Shown here: positions 34,472 to 44,463 of the stretch, one piece after another | Numbering within the stretch: position 1 is the first letter of the stretch | Layout: each line of letters begins with the position of its first letter | Source of the DNA: Chelativorans sp. J32 | GTDB taxonomy: Bacteria; Pseudomonadota; Alphaproteobacteria; Rhizobiales; Rhizobiaceae | DNA length: 64,000 nucleotides | Direction: 5' to 3' | Assembly: GCF_000518985.1 (NCBI RefSeq) | Contig: NZ_JAEQ01000004.1 | Span: forward strand, 282,646-346,645 | Translations under genes and position numbers: made by a program | The notes under the pieces: generated by a model | Database searches by the model: none | What the model was told of the DNA's origin: nothing | The model's input: only the letters and a program-made list of their open reading frames with translations

Positions 34472-36172
34472 ATGATGAAGCACGCCGATCCGATCACGGT
34501 TGAAGTCGTCCGCAATGCGGTCGTGGCCTATGCGGACGAAATGGCCGAGGCGCTCTGCAAGTCGGCCTATAACATGATGATCTATGAGGTGCGGGACTAT
34601 TGCTGCGGCCTCATCGACACCGAAGGCCGCATGATCTCGCAGAACCGCGGCGGACTGCCGATCTTTCTCGCCGATCTCGGGGTCGCGGTGGAGGACGGTA
34701 TCCGCAAATACGGCCTCGACGGTTTCTCGGAAGGCGATGTGCTCGTGATGAACCATGGCCATGTCTGCGGCCAGCATCTGAACAATGTCGTCGTCTACGC
34801 ACCCTGCTTCCATGATGGCAAGCTGATTGGCTTTGCCGCAAACCGCGCCCACTGGGTTGATATCGGCGGCGGACGGCAGGGCTTCGGCTCGAATGCCACC
34901 ACCGACATCTTCAGCGAAGGCCTGCAGATGCGATCGCTCAAGATCTACAAGGCAGGTGAGCTCAACGAGACACTTTACCAGATCATCAGCGACAATATCC
35001 GCTATCCGGAGGCAAGCCTGGGCGATCTGCGCGCGCAGGTGGCGTCCTGTCAGATCGGTGCGAAGCGCTATGCCGAGCTGGTTGGGCGTTATGGGCGGGA
35101 GACGGTCGAGGAATGCGTGAGCACCATTTGGGACCACACGGACCAGGCGGTGCGCCGCGTGATCGAACGCATTCCGGACGGCGTCTACACGGCCGAGAGT
35201 TTTCTCGACAATGACGGGCGGAATCTCGACACTCCGCTGCGCATCAAGGTGAGCGTGGCTGTTTCCGGTTCGACCATGACGGTCGATTTTTCCGAGATGC
35301 ACCCCCAGGTGAACAGCCCCCTCAATTCGGGCCGCTCCGGCGGCATCGCCGCCGCGCGCGTGGCCTTCAAGGCGCTGACTTCGCCGGAGCTCGACGTGAA
35401 TGAGGGCTGCTTCCGCGCCCTCAATGTCGATCTGCCGGACGGCACGATCCTTAGCGCCCGCCCGCCGGCGGCGCTCGGCCAGTGGAGTATTGCCCTGCCG
35501 ACGGTGATCGACACCATCCTGAAGGCCCTTGCGCCGGCAGTGCCGGAGCTCATACCGGCTGCGCACAAGGGCGATATGGGCGGCTGCTCCTTCTTCGGCT
35601 TCTATGAGGATGGTTCGCGGTTCCTGCTCATGAATATCTTCGGCGGCGGCTGGGGCGGCAGACCACATGAGGATGGCGAGTCCGCAGCAGTCTCGGTGTG
35701 CCAGGGAGATGTGCGCAACACGCCGGTCGAGCTGCAGGAGATCAAATATCCCTTCATCATCGAGCAGCATGCGCTTCGGCCCGATTCGGGCGGGGCGGGA
35801 GAGCATCGCGGCGGGCTTGGGATCGCGCTTACTTACCGAGTGCTGCGCGATTGCCGTGGCAACATCAATTTCGACCGCACCGTCACACCGCCATGGGGCC
35901 TTCACGGCGGTAAGCAAGGGGCCGTCAGCGTGGCGGTCATCGAGCGCGCCGATGGCACGCTTGAGAAGGTGCAGAAGGCGACGGACGTGCAGTTCCGGGC
36001 AGGTGATCGGGTGACCTATCTGACCGCCGGCGGCGGCGGCTATGGCGATCCCAAGATGCGGAGCAGGGAACTGGTCGAGGAGGATATCGCCATGGGCATC
36101 GTTTCGCCGGAAGCGGCCCGCGCCGACTACGGCTACACCGAACTGCCGCAGAAGCTGGCCGCCAATTCGTGA
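34472..36172 (+). CDS. Hydantoinase/5-oxoprolinase family, subunit B
   Basis: A 566-residue Hydantoinase_B protein. Landmarks are DPITVEVVRNAVVAYADEMAEAL, DYCCGLIDTEGRMISQNRGGLPIFL, VLVMNHGHVCGQHLNNVV (metal-binding region), the HWVDIGGG motif and the C-terminal LTAGGGGYGDP. It partners the A subunit, whose gene ends 8 bp upstream. Its stop overlaps a GTG start of the next gene. Confidence 0.93.
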   Translation: MMKHADPITVEVVRNAVVAYADEMAEALCKSAYNMMIYEVRDYCCGLIDTEGRMISQNRGGLPIFLADLGVAVEDGIRKYGLDGFSEGDVLVMNHGHVCGQHLNNVVVYAPCFHDGKLIGFAANRAHWVDIGGGRQGFGSNATTDIFSEGLQMRSLKIYKAGELNETLYQIISDNIRYPEASLGDLRAQVASCQIGAKRYAELVGRYGRETVEECVSTIWDHTDQAVRRVIERIPDGVYTAESFLDNDGRNLDTPLRIKVSVAVSGSTMTVDFSEMHPQVNSPLNSGRSGGIAAARVAFKALTSPELDVNEGCFRALNVDLPDGTILSARPPAALGQWSIALPTVIDTILKALAPAVPELIPAAHKGDMGGCSFFGFYEDGSRFLLMNIFGGGWGGRPHEDGESAAVSVCQGDVRNTPVELQEIKYPFIIEQHALRPDSGGAGEHRGGLGIALTYRVLRDCRGNINFDRTVTPPWGLHGGKQGAVSVAVIERADGTLEKVQKATDVQFRAGDRVTYLTAGGGGYGDPKMRSRELVEEDIAMGIVSPEAARADYGYTELPQKLAANS

Positions 36173-37287
36173 GCGCTGCGATGAGCACCGCCGAGACGCG
36201 TAGGAAACGATTGGCGAGGGCGATGGCGGAGACCGGGCTGGATGCTCTGGTCCTCTACGGCAATGCCTGGCAGAACGACTATCTGCGCTATGCCGTCGAT
36301 TTCGGCATCCTTGAGGGCGAAGGGATCGCGGTGGTGGGCCGCGACGGCGAGACGGCGCTCTATCTCGACCTTCCGATCGAGGCTGAACGCGCTTCGGTGG
36401 AGTGCCCCGAAGCCGATATTCGCCTTGCTTCGGATCTGGTAGGAGAGGTCGCGGCCGTCATCGAGCGTCTCGGCAACAGCCGGGTGGCTGCGGGACCTGC
36501 CCGCCATCTCCCCTATGGCCTGGTGCGGAGCGGCAAGCGTTTTGAGGACGCGACCGCGCTGATCGATCGCCTGTTGATGGTGAAGGCACAAGACGAGCTC
36601 GACTGGGTTCGCAAGGCTGCAGCTATCGCGGACGAGGGCTATGCCGTCTTTCGCGCCGCAGCGCGACCTGGCCGGCCGGATTACGCATTGATCGCGGAAA
36701 TCGAAGCCTTCTTCCGCACCAAGGGTGTGGACGACAATTTCATGATCATCGGAGTCGGCGGGCCGGAGGTGCGCGGAATGGCGCCGCCCTCCGGCAAACT
36801 CCTGAAGCCCGGCGATATGGTCACGACGGAACTTACCCCGTGCATGGGCGGCTATTACGCCCAGATCTGCCGTACGCTCGTGGTGGGCGAACCTTCGCAG
36901 GCGCAGCAGCAGGCATTCTATATCTTCAAGGAGGCTCTGGAGGCGGGCATCGCCGCTGTGAAGCCGGGCGTGACGGCTGCCGATGTGGCCCGCGCGGAAA
37001 ATGACGTCTTCCGTCGCTACGGTCTCGGCGACTATGTCACCAGCGAATATACCCGGGTTAGGGGACATGGGGTGGGGCTTTTCCCCGACACGAAGCCGCA
37101 AATCCTCGAGGATGTGACGACCACGCTCGAAGAGAACATGTCGATCATCGTGCACCCCAACACCTATCATCCGGAAGTGGGCTATATCGTGCTGGGCGAC
37201 ACGCTGATCATCGGCGCGGACGGTCCGGAGGTGCTTGCGCGCACCCCTCGCGAGCTATTTGCCGGCACGGCCGGAAAGGAGGGCTGA
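36169..37287 (+). CDS. M24-fold protein lacking metal ligands (creatinase-like)
   Basis: A 372-residue 'pita-bread' protein with an N-terminal Creatinase_N domain and a C-terminal M24 domain. Where metallopeptidases have their two Asp ligands it reads MVTTELTPCMGGYYAQICRT (Glu and Gln instead). The two later Glu ligands are also gone (IVHPNTY, IVLGDT); only the His in GHGVGLFP remains. Creatinase, a metal-free C-N hydrolase, shows the same kind of loss. So it more likely cleaves a small amide or amidine than a peptide (inference). Start GTG at 36169 overlaps the hyuB stop; ATG at 36181 is an alternative. Confidence 0.82.
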   Translation: MSAAMSTAETRRKRLARAMAETGLDALVLYGNAWQNDYLRYAVDFGILEGEGIAVVGRDGETALYLDLPIEAERASVECPEADIRLASDLVGEVAAVIERLGNSRVAAGPARHLPYGLVRSGKRFEDATALIDRLLMVKAQDELDWVRKAAAIADEGYAVFRAAARPGRPDYALIAEIEAFFRTKGVDDNFMIIGVGGPEVRGMAPPSGKLLKPGDMVTTELTPCMGGYYAQICRTLVVGEPSQAQQQAFYIFKEALEAGIAAVKPGVTAADVARAENDVFRRYGLGDYVTSEYTRVRGHGVGLFPDTKPQILEDVTTTLEENMSIIVHPNTYHPEVGYIVLGDTLIIGADGPEVLARTPRELFAGTAGKEG

Positions 37288-38342
37288 TGCGACGCGGTCT
37301 CATGCTTTGGCGCGAGCAGGAACTTTCGGCAACGGACGTGCTGTCGCGCCAGCAGCGGCTGGAAGCCGCCATGAAGGCGGCCGGGCTCGATGCGTTTCTC
37401 GTCTATACCAATCATGTGCGTTCGGCGGGCGTGACCTACCTCACGGGGTTCACGCCGTACTGGTCCGACGCACTCCTTCTTATCGTTCCCGGAAAGTCGC
37501 CGCTCCTTTCCACCGCGCTTTCCAAGCGGGTCGGAAACTGGATCCGCTCGGTAAATCCCACATCCGAGGTCGCCCACTCGCCAAAGCCGGGCCGCCTCGT
37601 CGGCGAACGGCTCGCTGCCGCTGGCTGTCGCCGTATCGGCGTCCTGGAACTTGATCGTCTCCCGGCAGGGCTTGCCGAGGAAATCGCATCGGTTTCCGAT
37701 GTCGAGTTCGTAGACGCCAGTGCAGTCTTTGCCGATGTGCGGGCAACGGCGGATCGGGCGGAACTCGACCTTGTGTTCCGGGCAGAAGCGCTTGCGCGTG
37801 AAGCACTTCAGGCGGTCGACCCGAACCAGGAGCGCGCTGGCGAAGCCGTCAGCCTTCTCGAACGCGTGGCGCGAGAGGCGGGCGCAGAGGAGTGCTATGT
37901 CGCCGTCGCGCCGGATCTTGAGAAGGACAGCCGTCTCGGGCGCCTCGGCAATGTACCCCTCGGGCGGCTCTTCGCGGTCCGGCTTTCGCTTGCCTATAAC
38001 GGCGTCTGGATCCGCCTGACGAAGACATTCTCGCGTGACGCGGCGGTGCGCGAGCAGGTGCAAAAGCTGGAAGAGGCCTTTGCGGAGATGGCGCCGGAAC
38101 TCGATCTGTCCGGCCCCCTGGGCCCACAGCTCTTGAAGATGGCCGATGTGAGTGCTTGGCGCCTGGAGGTTCCGAGCGGCACGTTGCCGCTGGCGGAGAC
38201 GGCCAATGAGAGAGAGGACGTGGGAACGCGGGCTTCCTATGGCAATCTGAGCGCCGCGTTTCTGCTCGGCGGGGCCACCGTTCTTCTGGGAGGACCCGTC
38301 GGCCACCGTTTTTCGAGACCAGCCACGGAGGCTGCCGCTTGA
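37287..38342 (+). CDS. Degenerate M24/Creatinase_N family protein
   Basis: A 351-residue relative of the preceding protein. It has a clear Creatinase_N domain (RLEAAMKAAGLDAFLVYTNHVRSAGVTYLTGF) and a C-terminal half where GRLFAVRLSLAYNGVWIRLTKTF corresponds to the first metal-ligand strand pair, again without Asp ligands. The region holding the conserved His and Glu residues is shortened and not recognisable. It may be a non-catalytic partner of the adjacent M24-fold protein. Its start overlaps the upstream stop. Confidence 0.7.
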   Translation: MRRGLMLWREQELSATDVLSRQQRLEAAMKAAGLDAFLVYTNHVRSAGVTYLTGFTPYWSDALLLIVPGKSPLLSTALSKRVGNWIRSVNPTSEVAHSPKPGRLVGERLAAAGCRRIGVLELDRLPAGLAEEIASVSDVEFVDASAVFADVRATADRAELDLVFRAEALAREALQAVDPNQERAGEAVSLLERVAREAGAEECYVAVAPDLEKDSRLGRLGNVPLGRLFAVRLSLAYNGVWIRLTKTFSRDAAVREQVQKLEEAFAEMAPELDLSGPLGPQLLKMADVSAWRLEVPSGTLPLAETANEREDVGTRASYGNLSAAFLLGGATVLLGGPVGHRFSRPATEAAA

Positions 38343-39715
38343 ACGCACGCGAATTTCTGGCGCCACTTGCCGCGATCGACGGGCAGGATCAAAAGCTGCG
38401 GTCCCTTGCAGGATTGCATGCCGCCGACTCCCTTGCCTGCCTGATTGCCGGCGCTCAGACGCTCGAAGGCCGCGCGCTGACAGCCTTCTATCGGTCAGAC
38501 GGCGTCCCGGAACCATTTGCCGCCGCCGCGGCAGCCGCCGCTGTCATCCGCTTCACCGAGTGGGACGATATTCATGTTCCTTCCTGTGTGACGCCGGGGG
38601 CAGTGGCGGTCCCTGCGGCATTGGCATTTGCCGCTGACGAGGCATCCTTCTCGGCGGCCATGGCTTCCGGATACGCCATCGGCACCGCTTTGGGCGAGGC
38701 CATCGGCGGTGTTTCGGCGCTTCCTGAAACCTGGCCTGGATTGTTCGCCGCTCCCGCAATAGCTGCCATTGCGACTTCAACTGCGCTCGGCCTCGCCCCC
38801 GAGATCAAGGCGCAAGCGCTCGTCCTGGCACTTGCCGGAAGCTCAGGCCGTCATGGCCGGCCTTCCGGCACGCCTTCGGCCCGGTGGCTCGTCATCGGCG
38901 AGGCGACGTTGAAGGGCATCCGCGCCGCCTTTGCCGCACGCGCTGGGTTCAAGGGTGATCTTGACCTGCTCTCGCCCGGATGGCTGCGGGCTCAGAGCGG
39001 GGCCGCGGGGGAATGGCAACTGCCGCGCCCTGATGCGATCCGATCGGTTGGGCTGAAGCCCGTTGTCGCGGCGCGGCAAGGCATGAACGCCATCGAAGCC
39101 TTCCGCCGTTTGATCGCTGCAGGCATGGAGCCGGGGGCGATCGAGGAGATCCGCGTTTCGCTGCCACCCGCGGCCGTGGCGGTGGTAAGCCGCCCGCTCA
39201 ATCTCGAAGACCGGCTTTCGACGATTGCCCATCTCGGCTTGCAGTTGGGTATTGCAGCATTCGAGCCCGAGCGCTTGAGCGATGTCGGCCGCGCGCTACC
39301 GTTCGGGCCTGATGCCCGGAGCTTGGCGGAACGCGTGGTTATCGTCGCCGATGAAGCCTTGTGCGAAGGGGCAGGCTGGCCCGCGAAGGTGGCCGTGCGA
39401 ATCGGCGCCGAATGGGTCGAGCAAGCTTGCCCTTCTATCCCCGGCGAAGACGGAGACGAAAGTCGGGCGCGGGAATTTCTGGGGCGAAAATTCGTGTCAA
39501 TCCGCGATGTCGATCCGAAAGCCGAGCGCGTCTTTGAAGCTCTGCTTGCAATGGAAACGGGGGCGGTCAGACGCGCATCCGAGATGCTGTATCAAGCGCT
39601 TGCGATCCAGGGCACGCGTGGGAATGCCACCCGCCCCAATGGCAGCTCGGTGCGGGAAACCATCGACAACGTGAAGCGGCGGTCGGGCCGCGAAACAAGG
39701 GAGGAAAGGCAATGA
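38339..39715 (+). CDS. MmgE/PrpD family protein
   Basis: A 458-residue member of the MmgE/PrpD family (2-methylcitrate dehydratase-like fold, also iminodisuccinate epimerase and cis-aconitate decarboxylase relatives). Supporting segments are HAADSLACLIAG, FTEWDDIHVPSCVTPGAVAVPAALA with the conserved Asp-Asp-x-His, and ASGYAIGTALGEAIGG. Such proteins act as dehydratases, epimerases or decarboxylases on small carboxylic acids. The start is TTG at 38339, overlapping the upstream TGA (TTGA). Confidence 0.82.
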   Translation: MNAREFLAPLAAIDGQDQKLRSLAGLHAADSLACLIAGAQTLEGRALTAFYRSDGVPEPFAAAAAAAAVIRFTEWDDIHVPSCVTPGAVAVPAALAFAADEASFSAAMASGYAIGTALGEAIGGVSALPETWPGLFAAPAIAAIATSTALGLAPEIKAQALVLALAGSSGRHGRPSGTPSARWLVIGEATLKGIRAAFAARAGFKGDLDLLSPGWLRAQSGAAGEWQLPRPDAIRSVGLKPVVAARQGMNAIEAFRRLIAAGMEPGAIEEIRVSLPPAAVAVVSRPLNLEDRLSTIAHLGLQLGIAAFEPERLSDVGRALPFGPDARSLAERVVIVADEALCEGAGWPAKVAVRIGAEWVEQACPSIPGEDGDESRAREFLGRKFVSIRDVDPKAERVFEALLAMETGAVRRASEMLYQALAIQGTRGNATRPNGSSVRETIDNVKRRSGRETREERQ

Positions 39716-40698
39716 TGAAGTTTTTGAAGACAATCGGCGCAGCCGTGACTGCCCTCGGGCTTGCCACAGGCTTGGCGCAAGCGCAGGCAGCACCCGAAAA
39801 GACCGACGTCACCATAGGCCTGCCGGTCACGACTTCAACCTTCATTCCCCTCTATCTCGCGGAGGCGGAAGGTTATTTCAAGGATGAGGGTCTCAACGTC
39901 CAGATCGTCGCCTTCAAGGGCGGGACGGACCTCGTGCGCGGCATGGTCGCGGGAGCCGTCGATGTGGGCGTCGGCGCTTTGTCGGAGGCACTTGTCGGCG
40001 TGGACACCGGGCAGGGCGTGAAGGTCTTCTATAGCGGTTTCAATATGACCGTCTTCGACTGGTATGCGGTGCCGAATATCAAATCGCTCGCCGATGCGAA
40101 GGGTGCGCGCTTCGGCGTGACGACCTTCGGTTCCTCCACCGATTTCCTCACCCGCTATGCGCTGACCATTCATGGCATCGATCCGCAAAAAGATGTGCAG
40201 ATCATCCAGGGCGGAGGCTCGGCACCGCGGCTTGCCGCAATGGAAGCAGGCCAGCTTGACGTGAATATCTTCGCCACGCCGGAGAAATTCATGGCTGCGG
40301 AGCGTGGCTTCCATAAAATCATGAGCCAGAAGGAAATCGCGGAGGATTATCCGTTCCACGTCTTCTACGCGAAGGAGGATTTCCTCCAGTCGAGCCCCAA
40401 CACCATCAAGGCTCTCCTTCGCGCTTATGTAAAAGGTGTGCGCCTGGCCAAGGCGAACAAGGAACGCGCCGTGGAAGTGCTGGTGGACAAGGTGGGCTTC
40501 GAAGAAAAATATGCCTCTCTCGGCTATGACGACTTCATCAACCAGATCTACGAGGATGGCCGTCTTCCAACCGAAGCGGGCATGAAGGCCTTTTGGGACA
40601 TGGGCATCCAGAGCGGAACCTACAAAGAGGCTTGGCCGCTGGAGCGCTTCTGGGATCCCACCTATGTGGACAGCTTCAACGAATGGAAGCCCGAGTGA
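39712..40698 (+). CDS. NitT/TauT-type ABC substrate-binding protein
   Basis: A 328-residue periplasmic protein with a Sec signal (FLKTIGAAVTALGLATGLAQAQA) and the NMT1/ThiY-like fold: IGLPVTTSTFIPLYLAEAEGYFKDEGLNVQIV opens the mature part, followed by LVRGMVAGAVDVGVGALSEALVG. It delivers the operon's substrate to the ABC permeases encoded downstream. Start overlaps the stop of the MmgE/PrpD gene. Two strong hairpins follow its stop. Confidence 0.93.
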   Translation: MMKFLKTIGAAVTALGLATGLAQAQAAPEKTDVTIGLPVTTSTFIPLYLAEAEGYFKDEGLNVQIVAFKGGTDLVRGMVAGAVDVGVGALSEALVGVDTGQGVKVFYSGFNMTVFDWYAVPNIKSLADAKGARFGVTTFGSSTDFLTRYALTIHGIDPQKDVQIIQGGGSAPRLAAMEAGQLDVNIFATPEKFMAAERGFHKIMSQKEIAEDYPFHVFYAKEDFLQSSPNTIKALLRAYVKGVRLAKANKERAVEVLVDKVGFEEKYASLGYDDFINQIYEDGRLPTEAGMKAFWDMGIQSGTYKEAWPLERFWDPTYVDSFNEWKPE

Positions 40699-40705
40699 TA
40701 TCGCT

Positions 40706-40753
40706 CCCGGGTGTTTGCCCGGGGTGATCCCTGCGCCGGCCTAAGGCTGGCGC
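40706..40753 (+). promoter_or_regulatory. Two intra-operon hairpins after the binding-protein gene
   Basis: The first hairpin is CCCGGG / CCCGGG around TGTTTG (40706-40723). The second is GCGCCGGCC / GGCTGGCGC around TAA (40733-40753, 8 of 9 pairs). They occupy the only sizeable gap in the operon (109 bp). Such structures often stabilise binding-protein mRNA and reduce read-through, giving more binding protein than permease. Confidence 0.5.
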
Positions 40754-40807
40754 GGAAGCTGGTAAACCGAAATCGCGCTGGTACGCAGTGCAAGGGGAGA
40801 AGCGGCC

Positions 40808-41598
<791 letters not shown>

Positions 41599-41602
<4 letters not shown>

Positions 41603-42414
41603 TGGCCATGGTCGCGACCTCCGCCCGCGACACGGGAAAGACGGGCACGGCGAAAGCCTGGCGTCCTGCTCGTTCCACAATCGTGAGCATAGTCTCCGTC
41701 GCCGTCTTCTTTATCCTCTGGCAAGTGGCTCCTGATCTGGGATGGGTCAATGGCCGCTTCACGAGCCAGCCGAGCCAGGTCTTCCTGGCTGCCATCGAGG
41801 TCTTGCTCAATGACGATTTCTTCTATCACGCTCGCATAAGCCTGACGGAGTTCTTCCTGGGCTTCGCGCTGGCGCTGGTCGTCAGCATTCCCCTTGGTGT
41901 CCTGCTCGGGACGTCCCAGACGGCCCGCTATCTGATCGATCCGCCCCTGATGGCGCTCTATATCGCGCCCACGCTCGTGCTTCTGCCGATCCTCGTCGTG
42001 TGGCTCGGCATCGGGATGGCGTCCAAGGTGGCCGTGGTCTTTTTGGGGGCGCTCTTCCCGATCGTCGTCAACACCATGGCCGGCATGCGGGAAGCGGACC
42101 CCAAGCTGATCCGCGCGGCCAGGTCTTTCGGCGCAAGTCGGCTGGACGTCTTCGTGCGCATTCTCGTGCCCGGCTCGCTGCCTTCAATTCTTACGGGCAT
42201 CCGCCTTGCAGTCGGGCGGGCCGTGCTTGGCGTCGTGGTGGGCGAACTTTTCGTCTCCCAGGCTGGTATCGGCTATCAGCTCAACACCTATGGTTCGGCG
42301 ATGCGCATCGACCGGCTGCTTGTCTACGCGCTCGTCGTCAGCGCCTTCGGTTATACGCTTACGGTGCTGGTCCGCGCTCTCGAGGGGCGGGTGCGCACAT
42401 GGAGGCCCGAATGA
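41599..42414 (+). CDS. ABC transporter permease, SsuC/TauC family (first)
   Basis: A 271-residue inner-membrane protein with six hydrophobic segments and the EAA loop around READPKLIRAARSFGASRLDVFVRILVPGSLPSI. The opening GHARISLTEFFLGFALALVVSIPLGVLLG-like segment is typical. The start overlaps the ATPase stop and the stop overlaps the second permease, so assembly as a heterodimer is likely. Confidence 0.93.
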
Positions 42415-43190
42415 TGATGGACATCTTCATGCGCCGGCAGGCGCTTATCCTGGGCACGCTCTCTCTCGTTACCATCGTCGTCCTCTGGCAGCTGGTCGTT
42501 GATTTCGGGATCGTCAATCCCTTCTTCATCTCGACGCCCGGCGCGGTTTGGCAGGAGTTTCTCGTCCAGCTCAATGACGGGTCTCTCCTCACCAACATCC
42601 TCGCAACCCTCTATTCCTTCGCCCTGGCGCTTGGTCTCGCTGTCGCCGTGGGCATCGGGCTGGGCATGCTGTCGGGGTGGTTTCAGGATGTGGAAGCCGC
42701 GCTGGAGCCCTTCATCTGGTTCAAATATTCTGCGCCGACCGTCGCCTTCTATCCGCTTTTCATCGCCTGGCTCGGCTATGGCACGCCAACCATCGTGGCG
42801 ATTGCCTTCCTCTTCGCGCTGACGCCGATCTATGCGAACACGCTTTCGGGCATCAAGAATGTAGATCGCGACCTGAAGCGGGCAGCAATCTCCTTCGGCG
42901 CCCGACCCTACGATATTTTTTTCCGGGTGGCGCTTCCGGGCTCCGTGCCGGTGATCGTGGCGGGGCTTAGGCTGGGCGTGGGGCGTGCGCTCACGGGCGT
43001 GGTCGTGGCAGAGCTCTTCGGAGCCAATGCCGGACTCGGCTATTCGATCGCCTATTATGCGCAGATGTTGCAGACGAACCGGATGATGGTGCCGATCGTG
43101 GCCGTGATCCTGCTCGGCGTGATCCTCACCCAGGCTCTGTCCTATGTCGAAAAGAAGACTGATGCCTGGCGCGTGACGCATGACAATTAA
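42411..43190 (+). CDS. ABC transporter permease, SsuC/TauC family (second)
   Basis: A 259-residue permease with the same topology and an EAA loop at KNVDRDLKRAAISFGARPYDIFFRVALPGSVPVI. Three consecutive ATG codons begin at 42411; the first overlaps the upstream stop. NitT/TauT importers usually use one permease gene as a homodimer, so two different permeases here are slightly unusual. Confidence 0.92.
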   Translation: MMMDIFMRRQALILGTLSLVTIVVLWQLVVDFGIVNPFFISTPGAVWQEFLVQLNDGSLLTNILATLYSFALALGLAVAVGIGLGMLSGWFQDVEAALEPFIWFKYSAPTVAFYPLFIAWLGYGTPTIVAIAFLFALTPIYANTLSGIKNVDRDLKRAAISFGARPYDIFFRVALPGSVPVIVAGLRLGVGRALTGVVVAELFGANAGLGYSIAYYAQMLQTNRMMVPIVAVILLGVILTQALSYVEKKTDAWRVTHDN

Positions 43191-43200
43191 GGGCTGATCC

Positions 43201-44196
43201 ATGAAAATCATCGACTCCCATTTTCATTGGTGGCCGCGCTCGGTCCTGGAGCACCTTCATAGGCGTCACGGCTTTCCCCGCGCCGACCCGAACGATCGTG
43301 GCGGATACACATACCAGGGAGCGGGCGGACGCAGCGGCACGGTTGCGAGCTGGGCCGAATGGTACGATCTCGACCGGCAGCTCGAAGCCATGGACGCGCT
43401 CGGCCATGAGGTTTCCGTGGTGCTTTCCATCGGCCCGTTATCGATCGCCTTCTCCGAGCTTCCGGTCGAGGAGGGGAGGGACCTCGCGCTGATGTGGAAC
43501 GAGGAAATGGCCGGCGCGCAACGCCGCTATCCCGGCCGGGTGTGGGCGAGCGCGGCAATTCCGCTGAGCGATACGGGCGTAGCTCTCGATGTGCTTGAGC
43601 ACGCCGTCCGCAAGTTCGGTCTCATGGGCGTCAATTTGCCGGGCAGCGTTGGGCGCGAGGGCAGGATCGACGAGGAGCGCCTGGAACCCTTCTATGCCCG
43701 CGTGGAAGAGCTCGGATTGCCGATGTTCCTGCATCCGACCGATGCCGTTTTCGCCGATCTTCTGGAGGGCTACAACGGCGCCCTTCACCTGAGTCTGGGG
43801 CGCGTCGTCGAGGTGAGCGCGGCAGCATCGCGGCTTGTGCTGTCGGGCTTGATGGAGCGTCATCCCGGCCTCAAGCTTGTGCTTTCGCACACGGGCGGTG
43901 CATTGCCCTACCAGTCCGGCCGCATGGACAAGAACTCTAAGACTGCGGGCCTACCAAAGCCTGTCAGCACCTATCTCAAGCGCATGTACACCGATACGGT
44001 CTCACCTCATGCGGCCGGCATGAAATTCGCGATCGAGTATTACGGCATTGACAATGTGATGTTCGGCACGGACTATCCTTGCTGGGATCCCGCGACCGCC
44101 TTGAGGCTATTGGGCGAACTGGCGCTTTCTCCCGATGACCAGGAAAAGCTGTTCCGAACCAATGCGCAGCGGATTCTAGGCCTGAAAGGCGCCTGA
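43201..44196 (+). CDS. Amidohydrolase_2 / ACMSD-like protein
   Basis: A 331-residue TIM-barrel metalloenzyme. The metal ligands appear as DSHFHWW (HxH near the N-terminus), MFLHPTD, VLSHTGG and the terminal Asp in MFGTDYPCWD. The family includes ACMS decarboxylase, gamma-resorcylate decarboxylase and lactonases, so it could decarboxylate or hydrolyse a product of the hydantoinase step. It starts 10 bp after the second permease and closes the operon. Confidence 0.9.
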   Translation: MKIIDSHFHWWPRSVLEHLHRRHGFPRADPNDRGGYTYQGAGGRSGTVASWAEWYDLDRQLEAMDALGHEVSVVLSIGPLSIAFSELPVEEGRDLALMWNEEMAGAQRRYPGRVWASAAIPLSDTGVALDVLEHAVRKFGLMGVNLPGSVGREGRIDEERLEPFYARVEELGLPMFLHPTDAVFADLLEGYNGALHLSLGRVVEVSAAASRLVLSGLMERHPGLKLVLSHTGGALPYQSGRMDKNSKTAGLPKPVSTYLKRMYTDTVSPHAAGMKFAIEYYGIDNVMFGTDYPCWDPATALRLLGELALSPDDQEKLFRTNAQRILGLKGA

Positions 44197-44321
44197 CCAG
44201 CCTCAACCGGCCAACTCCCGGACACAGGAATCAATTATTTCAGCTTCAGTCGCCGACATGCCATTCAGGCCCAAGCACGGACTTGACCTCGGCGATTTGC
44301 TCGAATAGGTGTGCATTCGCC

Positions 44322-44395
44322 GCGGGCATGGTGAAATGGTATCACAGGAGCCTTCCAAGCTCTTAGTGCGGGTTCGATTCCCGCTGCCCGCTCCA
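44322..44395 (+). tRNA. tRNA-Gly (TCC)
   Basis: A 74-nt tRNA with acceptor GCGGGCA / TGCCCGC, anticodon TCC within CCTTCCAAG, T-loop GGTTCGATTCC and encoded TCCA end. Confidence 0.97.
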
Positions 44396-44463
44396 AACTC
44401 CTAACGGAACCTACAGCACGCTCTCTGGTTGGGTCGCCAAAACCCATCTCGGAAGGAGAGCAC

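Noticed and set aside
34442..35917. 491-codon minus-strand frame opposite the hydantoinase B gene
   Set aside because: The plus-strand Hydantoinase_B protein is certain; the reverse frame has no ribosome-binding site or recognisable motif.
37182..38516. 444-codon minus-strand frame opposite the M24-like genes
   Set aside because: Shadow frame of the plus-strand operon; Arg-rich, no motif.
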